From assembly GCA_013375405.1 (NCBI GenBank), contig JABXJU010000041.1:1-25170 (forward strand): a DNA stretch of 25,170 nucleotides, given 5' to 3'. The notes under the pieces are model-generated. The model was not told the origin of the DNA. It saw nothing but the letters and a program-made list of their open reading frames with translations, and made no database searches. Position numbers and translations under genes: made by a program. This DNA is from Candidatus Helarchaeota archaeon. GTDB taxonomy: Archaea > Asgardarchaeota > Lokiarchaeia > Helarchaeales > HEL-GB-A. Shown piece after piece: positions 14,975 through 22,915 of this stretch (position 1 is its first letter; every line of letters starts with the position of its first letter).

Positions 14975-16882
14975 ATGAAATTGAATTTGACGATTTTTAT
15001 TAGTTATGCAATGGCTGATAAACATTTGAAAATAAGCGAAATAGCCACCGAACTAGAGGAAAAAGAGGGTATTGAGAAAGTACATTTTTGGGAAGGATGG
15101 CACGGATATCTAGACGGCGATATCATAAGTTTCATGGAAGATAATATAAAGGTCTCTGATACTTTCATTGCGGTATGTACAGAAGCATCGAATTTGTCAG
15201 AGAACTGTGGAAAAGAACGAAAGATGGCGGTATTTCAGAATAAACGGCTCATACCCCTCTTTGATGATTTCAGTCATGTTCCAGCCACGTTTCAACCTTA
15301 CATTGGAATTAATATAACAGGGAAGAATGTGTCCAATGTTGTTGATGAAATTTATGAATTAATTCAAAAAGGGAGAGAAGAGGTCGTACAAACTGGTGTT
15401 ACATTAAAAAAAGCCGCTTTTTTTGCGAAGCAAGTCAATCTTGATGAAATTCAGTTCCTGAAGGCGATTCAAAAAGAAATAAAAAGTACTGTTAAAGGTT
15501 GCTTTAAAATTGACGAAAATGGTTATGTGACATCCTTGGATTTCACCTCTAAGATACTGAATTCCATGCCAAAATCTGTGTATTCGCTCAGAAATTTAAT
15601 CGCAGTTAATTTTTCCATTGATTCATTTGATAAGGATGATGAAGTTAAAGACCTTTTATACGATGGGAAGGAAATTTTCATTGGTGGAAATCCTTATGTG
15701 GAAGAGCAAATCGAAGAACGGGTCAGAATTGATTCTCAAAGAAGGCAGCGATTACAAGAAAAATTTAAGGTAAAACCAGAACAATTCCAAATATTAGAGG
15801 AATTACAGAAATTATTAGTCAGGGAGTTACCTAAAGAAGATGAAATTGGCTGGAGTGAATATGGTGTAAAAGTCGAAAACGGGGAAGTTCTCACATTAGG
15901 GTTAGCTTCTTGCGATTTACCACGTATTCCAGATGAATTTGGAAATTTAACTTCACTCGTAGACCTCTTCATGAAGTTTAATGACCTGACTACCCTCCCA
16001 ATCTCCATAGGAAAGCTGCACAAACTCAAAAGATTATCCTTTATGGAAAATCAGTTGTCTATTCTCCCTGAGACTTTCGGTGATTTAGAATCACTTGAAG
16101 AATGTAGTATAAGCCGAAATAAATTTAAAACGCTTCCTGAATCTTTTGGTTATTTAAAATCACTACTCACATTATGGCTCTATTCTAATCAGCTAGAATC
16201 ACTCCCAGAGTCCTTTGGCCGGTTAGAAAGACTTGAAAAGTTGTATATTTACGAAAATCAGCTTACACAACTTCCCAAATCCTTTGGAAATCTACAATCA
16301 CTTCAAGAGCTCGACTTACGCAGGAATTCATTAACGACTATTCCAGAATCCTTTGGTAATTTAGATTCCCTTCTCAAACTGGATCTCTCCCGAAATGGAC
16401 TAACAAGCATTCCGGAATCATTTTGCAATCTAGATTTACTCATGAAACTAGATCTCTCATATAATCAACTAAAATCTCTTCCAGAATCCCTCGGAAATCT
16501 AGAATTACTGGTGGACCTAAATTTAAGTGAAAATTATGATATTACACATCTACCCGATTCCATCGGGAATCTGAAATCACTTGTAGAGCTGAATTTACAA
16601 TATCTTGGACTAATAGAACTGCCGGAATCCTTCGGTGGTCTTGAATCACTGCGAATTTTGAGCATGATTGATAACAAACTAACAACCCTCCCTGCATCTT
16701 TTGGAGACCTTAAGTCACTTATACTTTTGAATTTAAAGGGTAATAAGTTTAAGACGGTCCCCGAATCCTTACTCGACCTTCCAAACCTGAAAGTCCTAAA
16801 TATTCAAAATAATCCTTTAGAACCAAGTGCTGATACTATCCTAGAAAAGTTAGGGGAAAAAGGAGTGAAAGTTATAAGATAA
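14975..16882 (+). CDS. TIR domain-leucine-rich repeat protein
   Basis: This 635-residue protein begins with a TIR domain (about 1-130): FISYA at 8-12, a WEGWHGYLDGDI segment, and SENCGKE with E81 at the position of the catalytic glutamate of NAD-cleaving TIR enzymes. A linker (about 130-290) contains one degenerate LRR-like segment and a charged helix. Residues about 303-605 form 13 leucine-rich repeats of 23-24 residues (consensus LxxLxLxxNxLxxLPESFGNLxS), capped by NIQNNPLEPS near the C-terminus. There is no NB-ARC/NACHT ATPase, signal peptide or membrane anchor. TIR enzymes usually degrade NAD or make signalling nucleotides in defence or cell death; a sensor-effector role with the LRR recognising a ligand is inferred. 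LRR proteins of this type are common in Lokiarchaeia. Confidence 0.85.
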   Translation: MKLNLTIFISYAMADKHLKISEIATELEEKEGIEKVHFWEGWHGYLDGDIISFMEDNIKVSDTFIAVCTEASNLSENCGKERKMAVFQNKRLIPLFDDFSHVPATFQPYIGINITGKNVSNVVDEIYELIQKGREEVVQTGVTLKKAAFFAKQVNLDEIQFLKAIQKEIKSTVKGCFKIDENGYVTSLDFTSKILNSMPKSVYSLRNLIAVNFSIDSFDKDDEVKDLLYDGKEIFIGGNPYVEEQIEERVRIDSQRRQRLQEKFKVKPEQFQILEELQKLLVRELPKEDEIGWSEYGVKVENGEVLTLGLASCDLPRIPDEFGNLTSLVDLFMKFNDLTTLPISIGKLHKLKRLSFMENQLSILPETFGDLESLEECSISRNKFKTLPESFGYLKSLLTLWLYSNQLESLPESFGRLERLEKLYIYENQLTQLPKSFGNLQSLQELDLRRNSLTTIPESFGNLDSLLKLDLSRNGLTSIPESFCNLDLLMKLDLSYNQLKSLPESLGNLELLVDLNLSENYDITHLPDSIGNLKSLVELNLQYLGLIELPESFGGLESLRILSMIDNKLTTLPASFGDLKSLILLNLKGNKFKTVPESLLDLPNLKVLNIQNNPLEPSADTILEKLGEKGVKVIR

Positions 16883-16884
16883 AG

Positions 16885-17034
16885 AGTTCATGGGCCACTT
16901 TAAATTTCACTTATGAATTGAACCCCTATCCCATCGTCCCCAGCTTCATTCCCATCTCGAATGTGTTTAAGAATGTCACGAACTTCTGGCTCCAATTCAT
17001 TCTCATACGATTCGAGAAGGGAAACCATATTCAC
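16885..17034 (-). pseudogene. Remnant of a second AidB-like acyl-CoA dehydrogenase gene
   Basis: The reverse complement encodes about 46 codons matching residues 155-205 of the intact enzyme at 7891-9651. PEVRDILKHIRDG against PEVQDILKHIRNG, and GIGVQFISEI against GIGAQFITEI, are clear. The next codon is TAA where the intact gene has CAA (Q203), followed by SGP in place of GGSD. No matching sequence continues on either side, so this is a short decayed fragment. DNA identity to the intact copy is only moderate, so it derives from a diverged paralogue, not a recent copy of this gene. Confidence 0.75.
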
Positions 17035-17177
17035 TAACCACCTTGATTTTTAACATTTCAAGAGGTTCTTAATAAATTGGCTGCCTTTTATGTATTTAAA
17101 ATAAACTTTTAATATTGAAAAATTAAGATTATTCATTAACATATTAATTGAATAATTAATTTAATTGGGGTAGTTGA

Positions 17178-17906
17178 ATGCAGCCAGTCATACCAGATTA
17201 CATTACTGAACCCATCTTATGGTTCATTGCTGTTGTTGTTTTCTTTCTATTGGGCGTTTTTTTCTTTATACGATATCGGAAGAGTGAGACGGAAGCTCGA
17301 GCGTTCTTCTCGGGAACAACTGTATTCATGTTGTCTTATGTGAGTTACAGGACTATTGAGATTATCCGGCGATATTTTGTTACTGGAGATTATTATGATA
17401 TTGAGAAGTGGTGGTATCAGGGCGGACCTGCAATTACTGATAACAGTTTATATCTTCGCTTGGCATTCCTTTTTATTTCATGGATTGGAATCGCCTATTT
17501 CTATTTCCGTATTGAAAGCACCATCTTACAAAAGAAGACTTTCTATGTCTTGACTATTGCTTCACTTCTTAAATTAGTTCTAAATCCCTTGATGTATTTC
17601 CCGGACACGTTCCCTTTTTCCACGATAGAAATCGTCAATACCATTTTGTTTATTCTTGCGGGATTTTTCCCAATTTGCCTCTTTGCTTTCTATGCTATTC
17701 GTGACTACGTTGATAAGGGAAAGATCTGGGCAGTATTATCATTGGGAATGCTCGCCTTTATCATTGGAGAAGTCGGAAGCAATCCGGAAGCATACATGAT
17801 TACTGGGGGTATGAACCGAGTATTTGTGGCTTACGGATCACCGTTGATGGTTATTCTTGGCGGGATCTTATTGTATTTAGCCCTCAGGCGGTTATACGAA
17901 GTATAA
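17178..17906 (+). CDS. Seven-TM-like integral membrane protein
   Basis: This 242-residue protein has about seven hydrophobic segments (near residues 12-32, 40-60, 91-111, 118-138, 150-172, 182-200 and 215-237). Short charged loops include KSETEAR, and the C-terminus is basic. It has no motif I can assign to a transporter or enzyme; the number of segments recalls seven-helix membrane proteins, but there is no rhodopsin-type lysine motif. GGGGTAG precedes the ATG. The 38-residue membrane protein starting 19 bases after its stop is probably cotranscribed. Confidence 0.65.
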   Translation: MQPVIPDYITEPILWFIAVVVFFLLGVFFFIRYRKSETEARAFFSGTTVFMLSYVSYRTIEIIRRYFVTGDYYDIEKWWYQGGPAITDNSLYLRLAFLFISWIGIAYFYFRIESTILQKKTFYVLTIASLLKLVLNPLMYFPDTFPFSTIEIVNTILFILAGFFPICLFAFYAIRDYVDKGKIWAVLSLGMLAFIIGEVGSNPEAYMITGGMNRVFVAYGSPLMVILGGILLYLALRRLYEV

Positions 17907-17924
17907 GGAGTCTGTGATGAAACA

Positions 17925-18041
17925 GTGAGTGACGAAATCGAAAAATTAAAGAAGCAAATCGCGCGGTTAAAATTTATAATAATCATTCTAGTAACTCTCT
18001 TGGTCGTGGTTCTTTTCGTCTTAATGTACGTTCTCCTTTAA
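17925..18041 (+). CDS. 38-residue single-pass membrane microprotein
   Basis: A GTG start gives a short protein with an N-terminal charged heptad-like helix (SDEIEKLKKQIARLK, residues 2-16), followed by an uninterrupted membrane span of about 22 hydrophobic residues to the C-terminus. AAGGAG lies about 19 bases upstream, rather far, so the ribosome-binding site is not ideal. This coiled-coil plus membrane anchor layout is typical of regulatory or stabilising microproteins. Being directly behind the seven-segment membrane protein gene, it may be a subunit or partner of it. A T-tract follows. Confidence 0.55.
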   Translation: MSDEIEKLKKQIARLKFIIIILVTLLVVVLFVLMYVLL

Positions 18042-18055
18042 CTCTGCACTTCCCC

Positions 18056-18061
18056 TTTTTT
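18056..18061 (+). terminator. Poly-T tract after the membrane protein pair
   Basis: CCCC followed by six T residues, 15 bases past the microprotein stop, fits an archaeal T-tract terminator and separates this pair from the phosphoesterase gene. Confidence 0.35.
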
Positions 18062-18126
18062 AATTAATAAGAATTATATTCTAAGTTTCTATTACTTCGT
18101 ATATTCAATTAGGATTGATTAGATTC

Positions 18127-18954
18127 ATGAAACGAATTGCTTATTGTTCCGACCTGCACGGGAAACGAGAAAGATACCTCAATTTTTATTCTATTGAAGC
18201 AGATTATCATATTATTGGGGGTGATCTTTTTCCTAGGCATGGAATTTACTTCAAAAGGCTCATTGATGTGCAAAGGAATTTTATAGATGAATTCCTAAAA
18301 CCACTACTTGAGCAAAACAAGGAACGCACACAAACACTTTTGATGCTAGGAAATGATGATTTAGAACCACTTGAATGCAATATTCTGGAAATGCAGGAAG
18401 ATGGTCTCTGCCACTTTTTACATGGGAATAAAATTTCAATCGAAGATTTTGAAGTGATTGGCTTTAAATACGTCCCCCCAACTCCCTTCTCCTTAAAAAA
18501 TATAGAACGACGGGATTCGAGAGGGATCTCACAGAAACAATTTGGAACTGCTATTCTTTTTCAAAATGATGGAATGGCCATGAAAATTGATTTTGAAGCA
18601 TATTTAAAATCTCAACCTTCAATTGCAGAATTATTGGACACCCTTCCAAAACCCACAGACTTTTCCAAGGCAATCTATGTGATGCATTCCCCACCTTATA
18701 ATTCATTAATAGATACGACCGTGCAAGGGGAATCAGTTGGCTCCCTAGATATCCGAAACTTTATTCTAAAATATCAACCTACCTTAGTTCTTTGCGGACA
18801 TATTCATGAAAGTCCTGGGACTATTCAACTTGGTAATACGACTTGTATCAATCCCGGTCAGTTACATGACTTCGCTTACAGCTTATTTGAACTTGAGAAC
18901 GACTCTATCGAGTTCTTGAAAATTCCTCCGCCTATCAAGGGAAACAATAATTAG
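18127..18954 (+). CDS. Calcineurin-like metallophosphoesterase
   Basis: I use the ATG at 18127 (275 residues, MKRIAYCSDLHG), placing the first metal motif right at the N-terminus as usual; an in-frame TTG at 18115 would add four residues. Metal-binding motifs appear in order: D9-x-H11 (SDLHG), D33 (GGDLF), N76-D77 (LGNDD in place of the usual GNHD), H187 (MHSPP), and H225-x-H227 (CGHIHE). The set is complete except that the GNHD histidine, which usually protonates the leaving group, is replaced by aspartate. It likely cleaves a phosphomono- or phosphodiester in the cytosol with a two-metal centre. The substrate is unknown and the neighbours give no strong clue. Confidence 0.78.
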   Translation: MKRIAYCSDLHGKRERYLNFYSIEADYHIIGGDLFPRHGIYFKRLIDVQRNFIDEFLKPLLEQNKERTQTLLMLGNDDLEPLECNILEMQEDGLCHFLHGNKISIEDFEVIGFKYVPPTPFSLKNIERRDSRGISQKQFGTAILFQNDGMAMKIDFEAYLKSQPSIAELLDTLPKPTDFSKAIYVMHSPPYNSLIDTTVQGESVGSLDIRNFILKYQPTLVLCGHIHESPGTIQLGNTTCINPGQLHDFAYSLFELENDSIEFLKIPPPIKGNNN

Positions 18955-19008
18955 ATTATAAATTATAATATAATTGACATTTTTATTTTTAAAAGGAAGG
19001 CAACAAGG

Positions 19009-20199
19009 ATGGATCAGGAAGAAATCAAACTAGAACTTATGAAATTCTACCCAGAGCTGAATCATTGTATGCACTGCCATCTGTGCTATGCGGCAGATTG
19101 GCATAGAATTGACGATTGGGTCCCAGTTTGTCCCACAGCAGCTCGTTTTGGCTTTGAAGCCTTTTATTCATCTGGGCGGATTGAATTAGGACGTGCTCTT
19201 ATAGAAGAAACACTTCAAGAAGCAAGCCCACGATTTTTGGATATTCTCTATACATGCACAGGATGTTCTGCATGTGTGGAACAATGTCACGAGTATTCAG
19301 GAGTGAAAATTGATCAAGTGGACCTTTTCGAAACTATGAAAGCGTTCTGTGTTTCCAAAGGTTGGGGTCCCTTACCAAAACATCTTGAATTTGCTCAAAG
19401 CATTGCCAAAGATCATAATCCCTATCATGAATCCCCGAAAGATCGTTCTGCTTGGCTATCGTACGAACTTCCTTCTGAGGCTCCCATCGTTTACTTTGTT
19501 GGCTGTACTTCCTCCTATCGCCGACAGGAAATTGCTCAGGCGACCGTGAAAGTTCTCAAAGCATCTGGGATCCCTTTCACTATTCTTGGATCAGAGGAAT
19601 GGTGTTGTGGATCACCACTGATTCGTACTGGGCAATTGGATCAGGTTCAAGAACTAATCTCCCATAATATCGAAGTATTAGAAGGGCTTGGCGCTGAGCG
19701 AGTTATATTCTCATGCGCGGGTTGTTACCGTGCATTTAAGAAGGATTATCCAAAATTCGGATTTTCTCCCCCTTTTAAAATCGAACATACCACTCAGTTT
19801 TTCCTAAATCTGATCCGAAATAAGAAATTGAACTTAAACCCCCTCTCTAAGGTTGTCACCTATCACGATCCTTGCCATTTGGGTCGCCATACGCGAATTT
19901 ATAAGCAACCGCGGAAAGTTATGAAAAAGCTACAAGTAGATTTACAAGAAATGCCGCGGACTTTAAAAGAATCTTTTTGCTGTGGCGCTGGAGGGGGTGT
20001 GCGAGCTGCCTATCCTGAATTTGCGAAATGGGCTGCAACGAATCGGTTGAACGAAGCCCTTGAGTTAAATCCCATGGTTCTAGCTTCAGCCTGTCCATTT
20101 TGCAAAAATAATTTTATTGAAGCATTCCAAGATTTTAAAGGAGTATCACTCGAAATATCTGATATTAGTGAATTATTAGCGGAGGGATTGAATGAGTAA
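19009..20199 (+). CDS. Fe-S oxidoreductase with CCG domains (GlpC/LldE/HdrD-like)
   Basis: This 396-residue electron-transfer subunit has two N-terminal ferredoxin-type clusters: C20, C23, C26 with C41-P, and C83, C86, C89 with C93 (CTGCSACVEQC). Two CCG (cysteine-rich) domains follow: EEWCCGSP with SCAGC (about 200-245), and HDPCHLG with SFCCGAGGG and SACPFC (about 290-370). CCG domains bind non-cubane [4Fe-4S] clusters in heterodisulfide reductase and serve quinone or other electron transfer in GlpC/LldE-type proteins. The stop overlaps the start of the FAD subunit by 8 bases, so the two are translationally coupled. AGGAAGG precedes the ATG. It probably takes electrons from the partner flavoprotein; the terminal acceptor is unknown. 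Confidence 0.82.
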   Translation: MDQEEIKLELMKFYPELNHCMHCHLCYAADWHRIDDWVPVCPTAARFGFEAFYSSGRIELGRALIEETLQEASPRFLDILYTCTGCSACVEQCHEYSGVKIDQVDLFETMKAFCVSKGWGPLPKHLEFAQSIAKDHNPYHESPKDRSAWLSYELPSEAPIVYFVGCTSSYRRQEIAQATVKVLKASGIPFTILGSEEWCCGSPLIRTGQLDQVQELISHNIEVLEGLGAERVIFSCAGCYRAFKKDYPKFGFSPPFKIEHTTQFFLNLIRNKKLNLNPLSKVVTYHDPCHLGRHTRIYKQPRKVMKKLQVDLQEMPRTLKESFCCGAGGGVRAAYPEFAKWAATNRLNEALELNPMVLASACPFCKNNFIEAFQDFKGVSLEISDISELLAEGLNE

Positions 20200-21592
20200 A
20201 CCTGAAATTACTTCTAAATTAGCAAAAATTGTCGGAGAAGAACATATTTCCGATGATCTCGCCGATATGATCCCTTATGAACGGGATGATCAATTTCCTA
20301 TTGTGGTTCCCCATAGACCCGATTATGTCATCCAGCCTGCAACTACAGAAGAAATTCAACAAATCGTTCGTATAGCAAATGAGTATAAAATTCCAGTCGT
20401 CCCATTCGCAGCAGGAATAAATCGGAAAGGTTTATGCATTGCCACTCATGGTGGAATTCTGCTTGATATGCGTCGAATGACCCACATTGAAATTGACGAG
20501 GAAATGATGATCGCTAAGATTGGCCCGGGAGTTAATTTTACCCAACTGGTAGTAGCTCTAAATAAATATCCTCACTTACGCTGCTTGACCCCGGATGCGC
20601 CCGCTACCGCTTCAGTCCTCGCCAACTATATGTTAAGAGGAATTTATCCTACTGCTACACGTTATGGGATTGATCATTTGATTACAATGGAAATCGTTCT
20701 TCCTAATGGAAAAATTTTGGATACGGGCTCTGCAGCCACACCAAATTCCCCTGGACCCTATTGCGGGATTGTCAACGGTCCAGACTTAGCTAAGTTATTT
20801 CAAGCGAACGTTGGGACTATGGGAGTTGCCACAGAGGGAAGGATTCGGCTTTACCCCATGCCAGAAAAAATTGAGATTCGCATGATCAGATTTCCAAATT
20901 TTCAATCGATGATAGATCCCGCAAAACAGTACACTCTTCAGAATCTAGTCGCGGGAGTATGGGTTATGACATTTGCGCCACTCGCCTTAGAACTTTTTAT
21001 GAATACAAAGAACATAACAGAAGAACTGTTTGCTGCATTGGTGTTTCTTGAAGGGACACGTGAGGAAGTTGCAGAGCAGAAAAGCCGGGTACTTCAGATT
21101 GCTGAAGCCGCAGGCGGCGAAGATATGAACTTCCCTGATTTTATGGAGAAAGAATTTCTATTGGACCACCGTTATATGCGGAGCTTTATCAGAGGCTGGC
21201 GTAAAGGCAATCTTTGGGGATGCTCTTGCTATGGACCTTTAAAGAATGTTACGAAATATTATGAAGCTTCGAAAAAATTCTGTCAGAAAAACGATCTAGA
21301 TACTTTGCATTTTGAAGCACTGCCAATGCATCCATTTCATGGAGAACTTACCTATATTGACCCCTGTGTAATGTGGGATGGCGGAAAACCCGAAGAGGTT
21401 GAACTAGTTCGTCAACTTGCCAAAGATATCCGTGCCTCGTTCTTAGATATTGGAATTTATGGGTTCTTCCGTGCCTTCCCTGGAGTTGTTAATTCTCAAG
21501 AACTTGGGATGTATGGCGAAATCTGGCGTAAAATCAAGCAATTGATCGATCCTAATAACATTATGAACCCCGGAAAACCACCCCTCCCTTAA
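20192..21592 (+). CDS. FAD-linked 2-hydroxyacid dehydrogenase (GlcD/D-lactate dehydrogenase-like)
   Basis: This 466-residue flavoprotein is of the vanillyl-alcohol oxidase/PCMH fold. The FAD-binding domain covers about 1-220, with the loop PFAAGINRKG at 71-80, LDMRRM, then a GTMGVATEGRIRLYP segment. The C-terminal FAD-oxidase domain ends in the typical NIMNPGKPPLP. Such enzymes oxidise D-lactate, glycolate or other 2-hydroxyacids to 2-oxoacids. The ATG is inside the end of the Fe-S gene (8-base overlap) and preceded by GGAGGG, so the two form one complex-encoding unit. Together with the LarA-family protein elsewhere in the window this fits 2-hydroxyacid use, but exact substrate and direction are not visible. 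Aromatic-acid and lipid-derived substrates are alternatives. Confidence 0.82.
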   Translation: MSKPEITSKLAKIVGEEHISDDLADMIPYERDDQFPIVVPHRPDYVIQPATTEEIQQIVRIANEYKIPVVPFAAGINRKGLCIATHGGILLDMRRMTHIEIDEEMMIAKIGPGVNFTQLVVALNKYPHLRCLTPDAPATASVLANYMLRGIYPTATRYGIDHLITMEIVLPNGKILDTGSAATPNSPGPYCGIVNGPDLAKLFQANVGTMGVATEGRIRLYPMPEKIEIRMIRFPNFQSMIDPAKQYTLQNLVAGVWVMTFAPLALELFMNTKNITEELFAALVFLEGTREEVAEQKSRVLQIAEAAGGEDMNFPDFMEKEFLLDHRYMRSFIRGWRKGNLWGCSCYGPLKNVTKYYEASKKFCQKNDLDTLHFEALPMHPFHGELTYIDPCVMWDGGKPEEVELVRQLAKDIRASFLDIGIYGFFRAFPGVVNSQELGMYGEIWRKIKQLIDPNNIMNPGKPPLP

Positions 21593-21649
21593 TTGTCTGC
21601 TTTTATCTAGTGAGCAATCCCACTACCTCAAGTTATACTTAATCTTCTC

Positions 21650-22900
21650 TTAAAACCAGAAACTGCCCATCGGCACCGTCAAAAGGAGGACTACAAAGAA
21701 GCTAGCGCTTGCAAGTTTCCTTGATGTGCTGAGAGGGCTTATATCATTTAAAGGGCCTGGATGGTCAAAGGAGAACCTGCTCAATATAAGAACGAGGAAC
21801 GCCATCAGCCAATTAATTAAAAGCATGCCTAGAAATGCGATCCAGCTCACAATGCGATAATATCTATCTCCAAAGACTGCTCGAGAGACATGGCCTCCAT
21901 CTAATTGCCCAATCGGAAAGAGATTCAATCCGGTCACAAAACAACCAATCCATCCAGCAAACGCAATGATGTGTAGCATATAGACCATACTCCCACCAGG
22001 AGCCGTAATATAGACATTATATGGAAAGGATTGCAACATAAATTGCTCTAATATCCGAAACAGAAGTGGATCGGGGAACTGTGTCCCCGATAATTGCTCT
22101 ATAGTATATCCAGTTGCAGTAAAAACTTGAGCATTGGTAAATGCAATCGTTAACATATATCCAATGATGGTTACAACAATGGTGACAAGGAAACCGAACA
22201 AGGGACCTGTTAAACCTACATCAAAAAGCTCATCCTTATTCTTAGGGGGTGATTTTTGAATGATTACGGCACCCATGGTCCCAAGCGGTGGGATAAATGG
22301 AATGAAATACGGATATGAACTCTTTATCTTATGTATCCGACAGGCTGTTATATGCCCGAGTTCATGAATTCCAATTACTCCTAAAATTGCAATTGTATAG
22401 CCCAAAATAAGGAAATAAAAAAATACTGCCGACGTATTAAAGAAAGTAACATAAAGATCCGATAATAACAGGTAAATACCAGCTCCCATCACAGTCCCAA
22501 TCGTTATGATAAACAAAAGCGCATTGATACTGATTTTTCTTATTTTCGGTTCTTCCTTTTTCTTTGGTAATAAGCGAAGAATCATCTCATCCGACTTGAC
22601 TGTGGGAATTTGTCTCTGTCCGCGTAATAATGGAAATGCCCCTTGACGCCGAAGAAAGGGATAATGTTCATGCTCGTCTAATTCTTCCACTAATTCATTG
22701 AACCTCTGTTTCAAATCATATTTAGCCCACTCTTTCTTCGATTCCGGTGATACTCCCTCTAGCGGTTGAACCGTGAAAGTTGGAATTCCCGTGCCCGGGG
22801 CAATGTAACTTTTAATGATTTTAAAATATTTCCCCACTATTCTCTTAAAATCCTCGAAGGTTAATGGTTCTTTTTCTTCCCACTCATAATATTCTTCCAT
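21650..22900 (-). CDS. Site-2-protease-family intramembrane metalloprotease (M50)
   Basis: This 416-residue membrane protein has the zinc motif HELGH (179-183) within a membrane helix and the second ligand motif NLFPIGQLDGGH (326-337), with the aspartate at D334. These define family M50. A hydrophilic N-terminal domain of about 120 residues is followed by roughly seven membrane segments; the layout resembles the EGY-type and archaeal S2P enzymes. It would cleave membrane-anchored proteins within the bilayer for signalling or quality control. The upstream gene encodes a protein with one N-terminal and one C-terminal membrane segment and ends only 15 bases before this ATG. AGAGGG is the ribosome-binding site. 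That neighbour is a plausible partner or substrate, by context only. Confidence 0.85.
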   Translation of the reverse strand: MEEYYEWEEKEPLTFEDFKRIVGKYFKIIKSYIAPGTGIPTFTVQPLEGVSPESKKEWAKYDLKQRFNELVEELDEHEHYPFLRRQGAFPLLRGQRQIPTVKSDEMILRLLPKKKEEPKIRKISINALLFIITIGTVMGAGIYLLLSDLYVTFFNTSAVFFYFLILGYTIAILGVIGIHELGHITACRIHKIKSSYPYFIPFIPPLGTMGAVIIQKSPPKNKDELFDVGLTGPLFGFLVTIVVTIIGYMLTIAFTNAQVFTATGYTIEQLSGTQFPDPLLFRILEQFMLQSFPYNVYITAPGGSMVYMLHIIAFAGWIGCFVTGLNLFPIGQLDGGHVSRAVFGDRYYRIVSWIAFLGMLLINWLMAFLVLILSRFSFDHPGPLNDISPLSTSRKLASASFFVVLLLTVPMGSFWF

Positions 22901-22915
22901 AAAAGTTGCCCTCTT

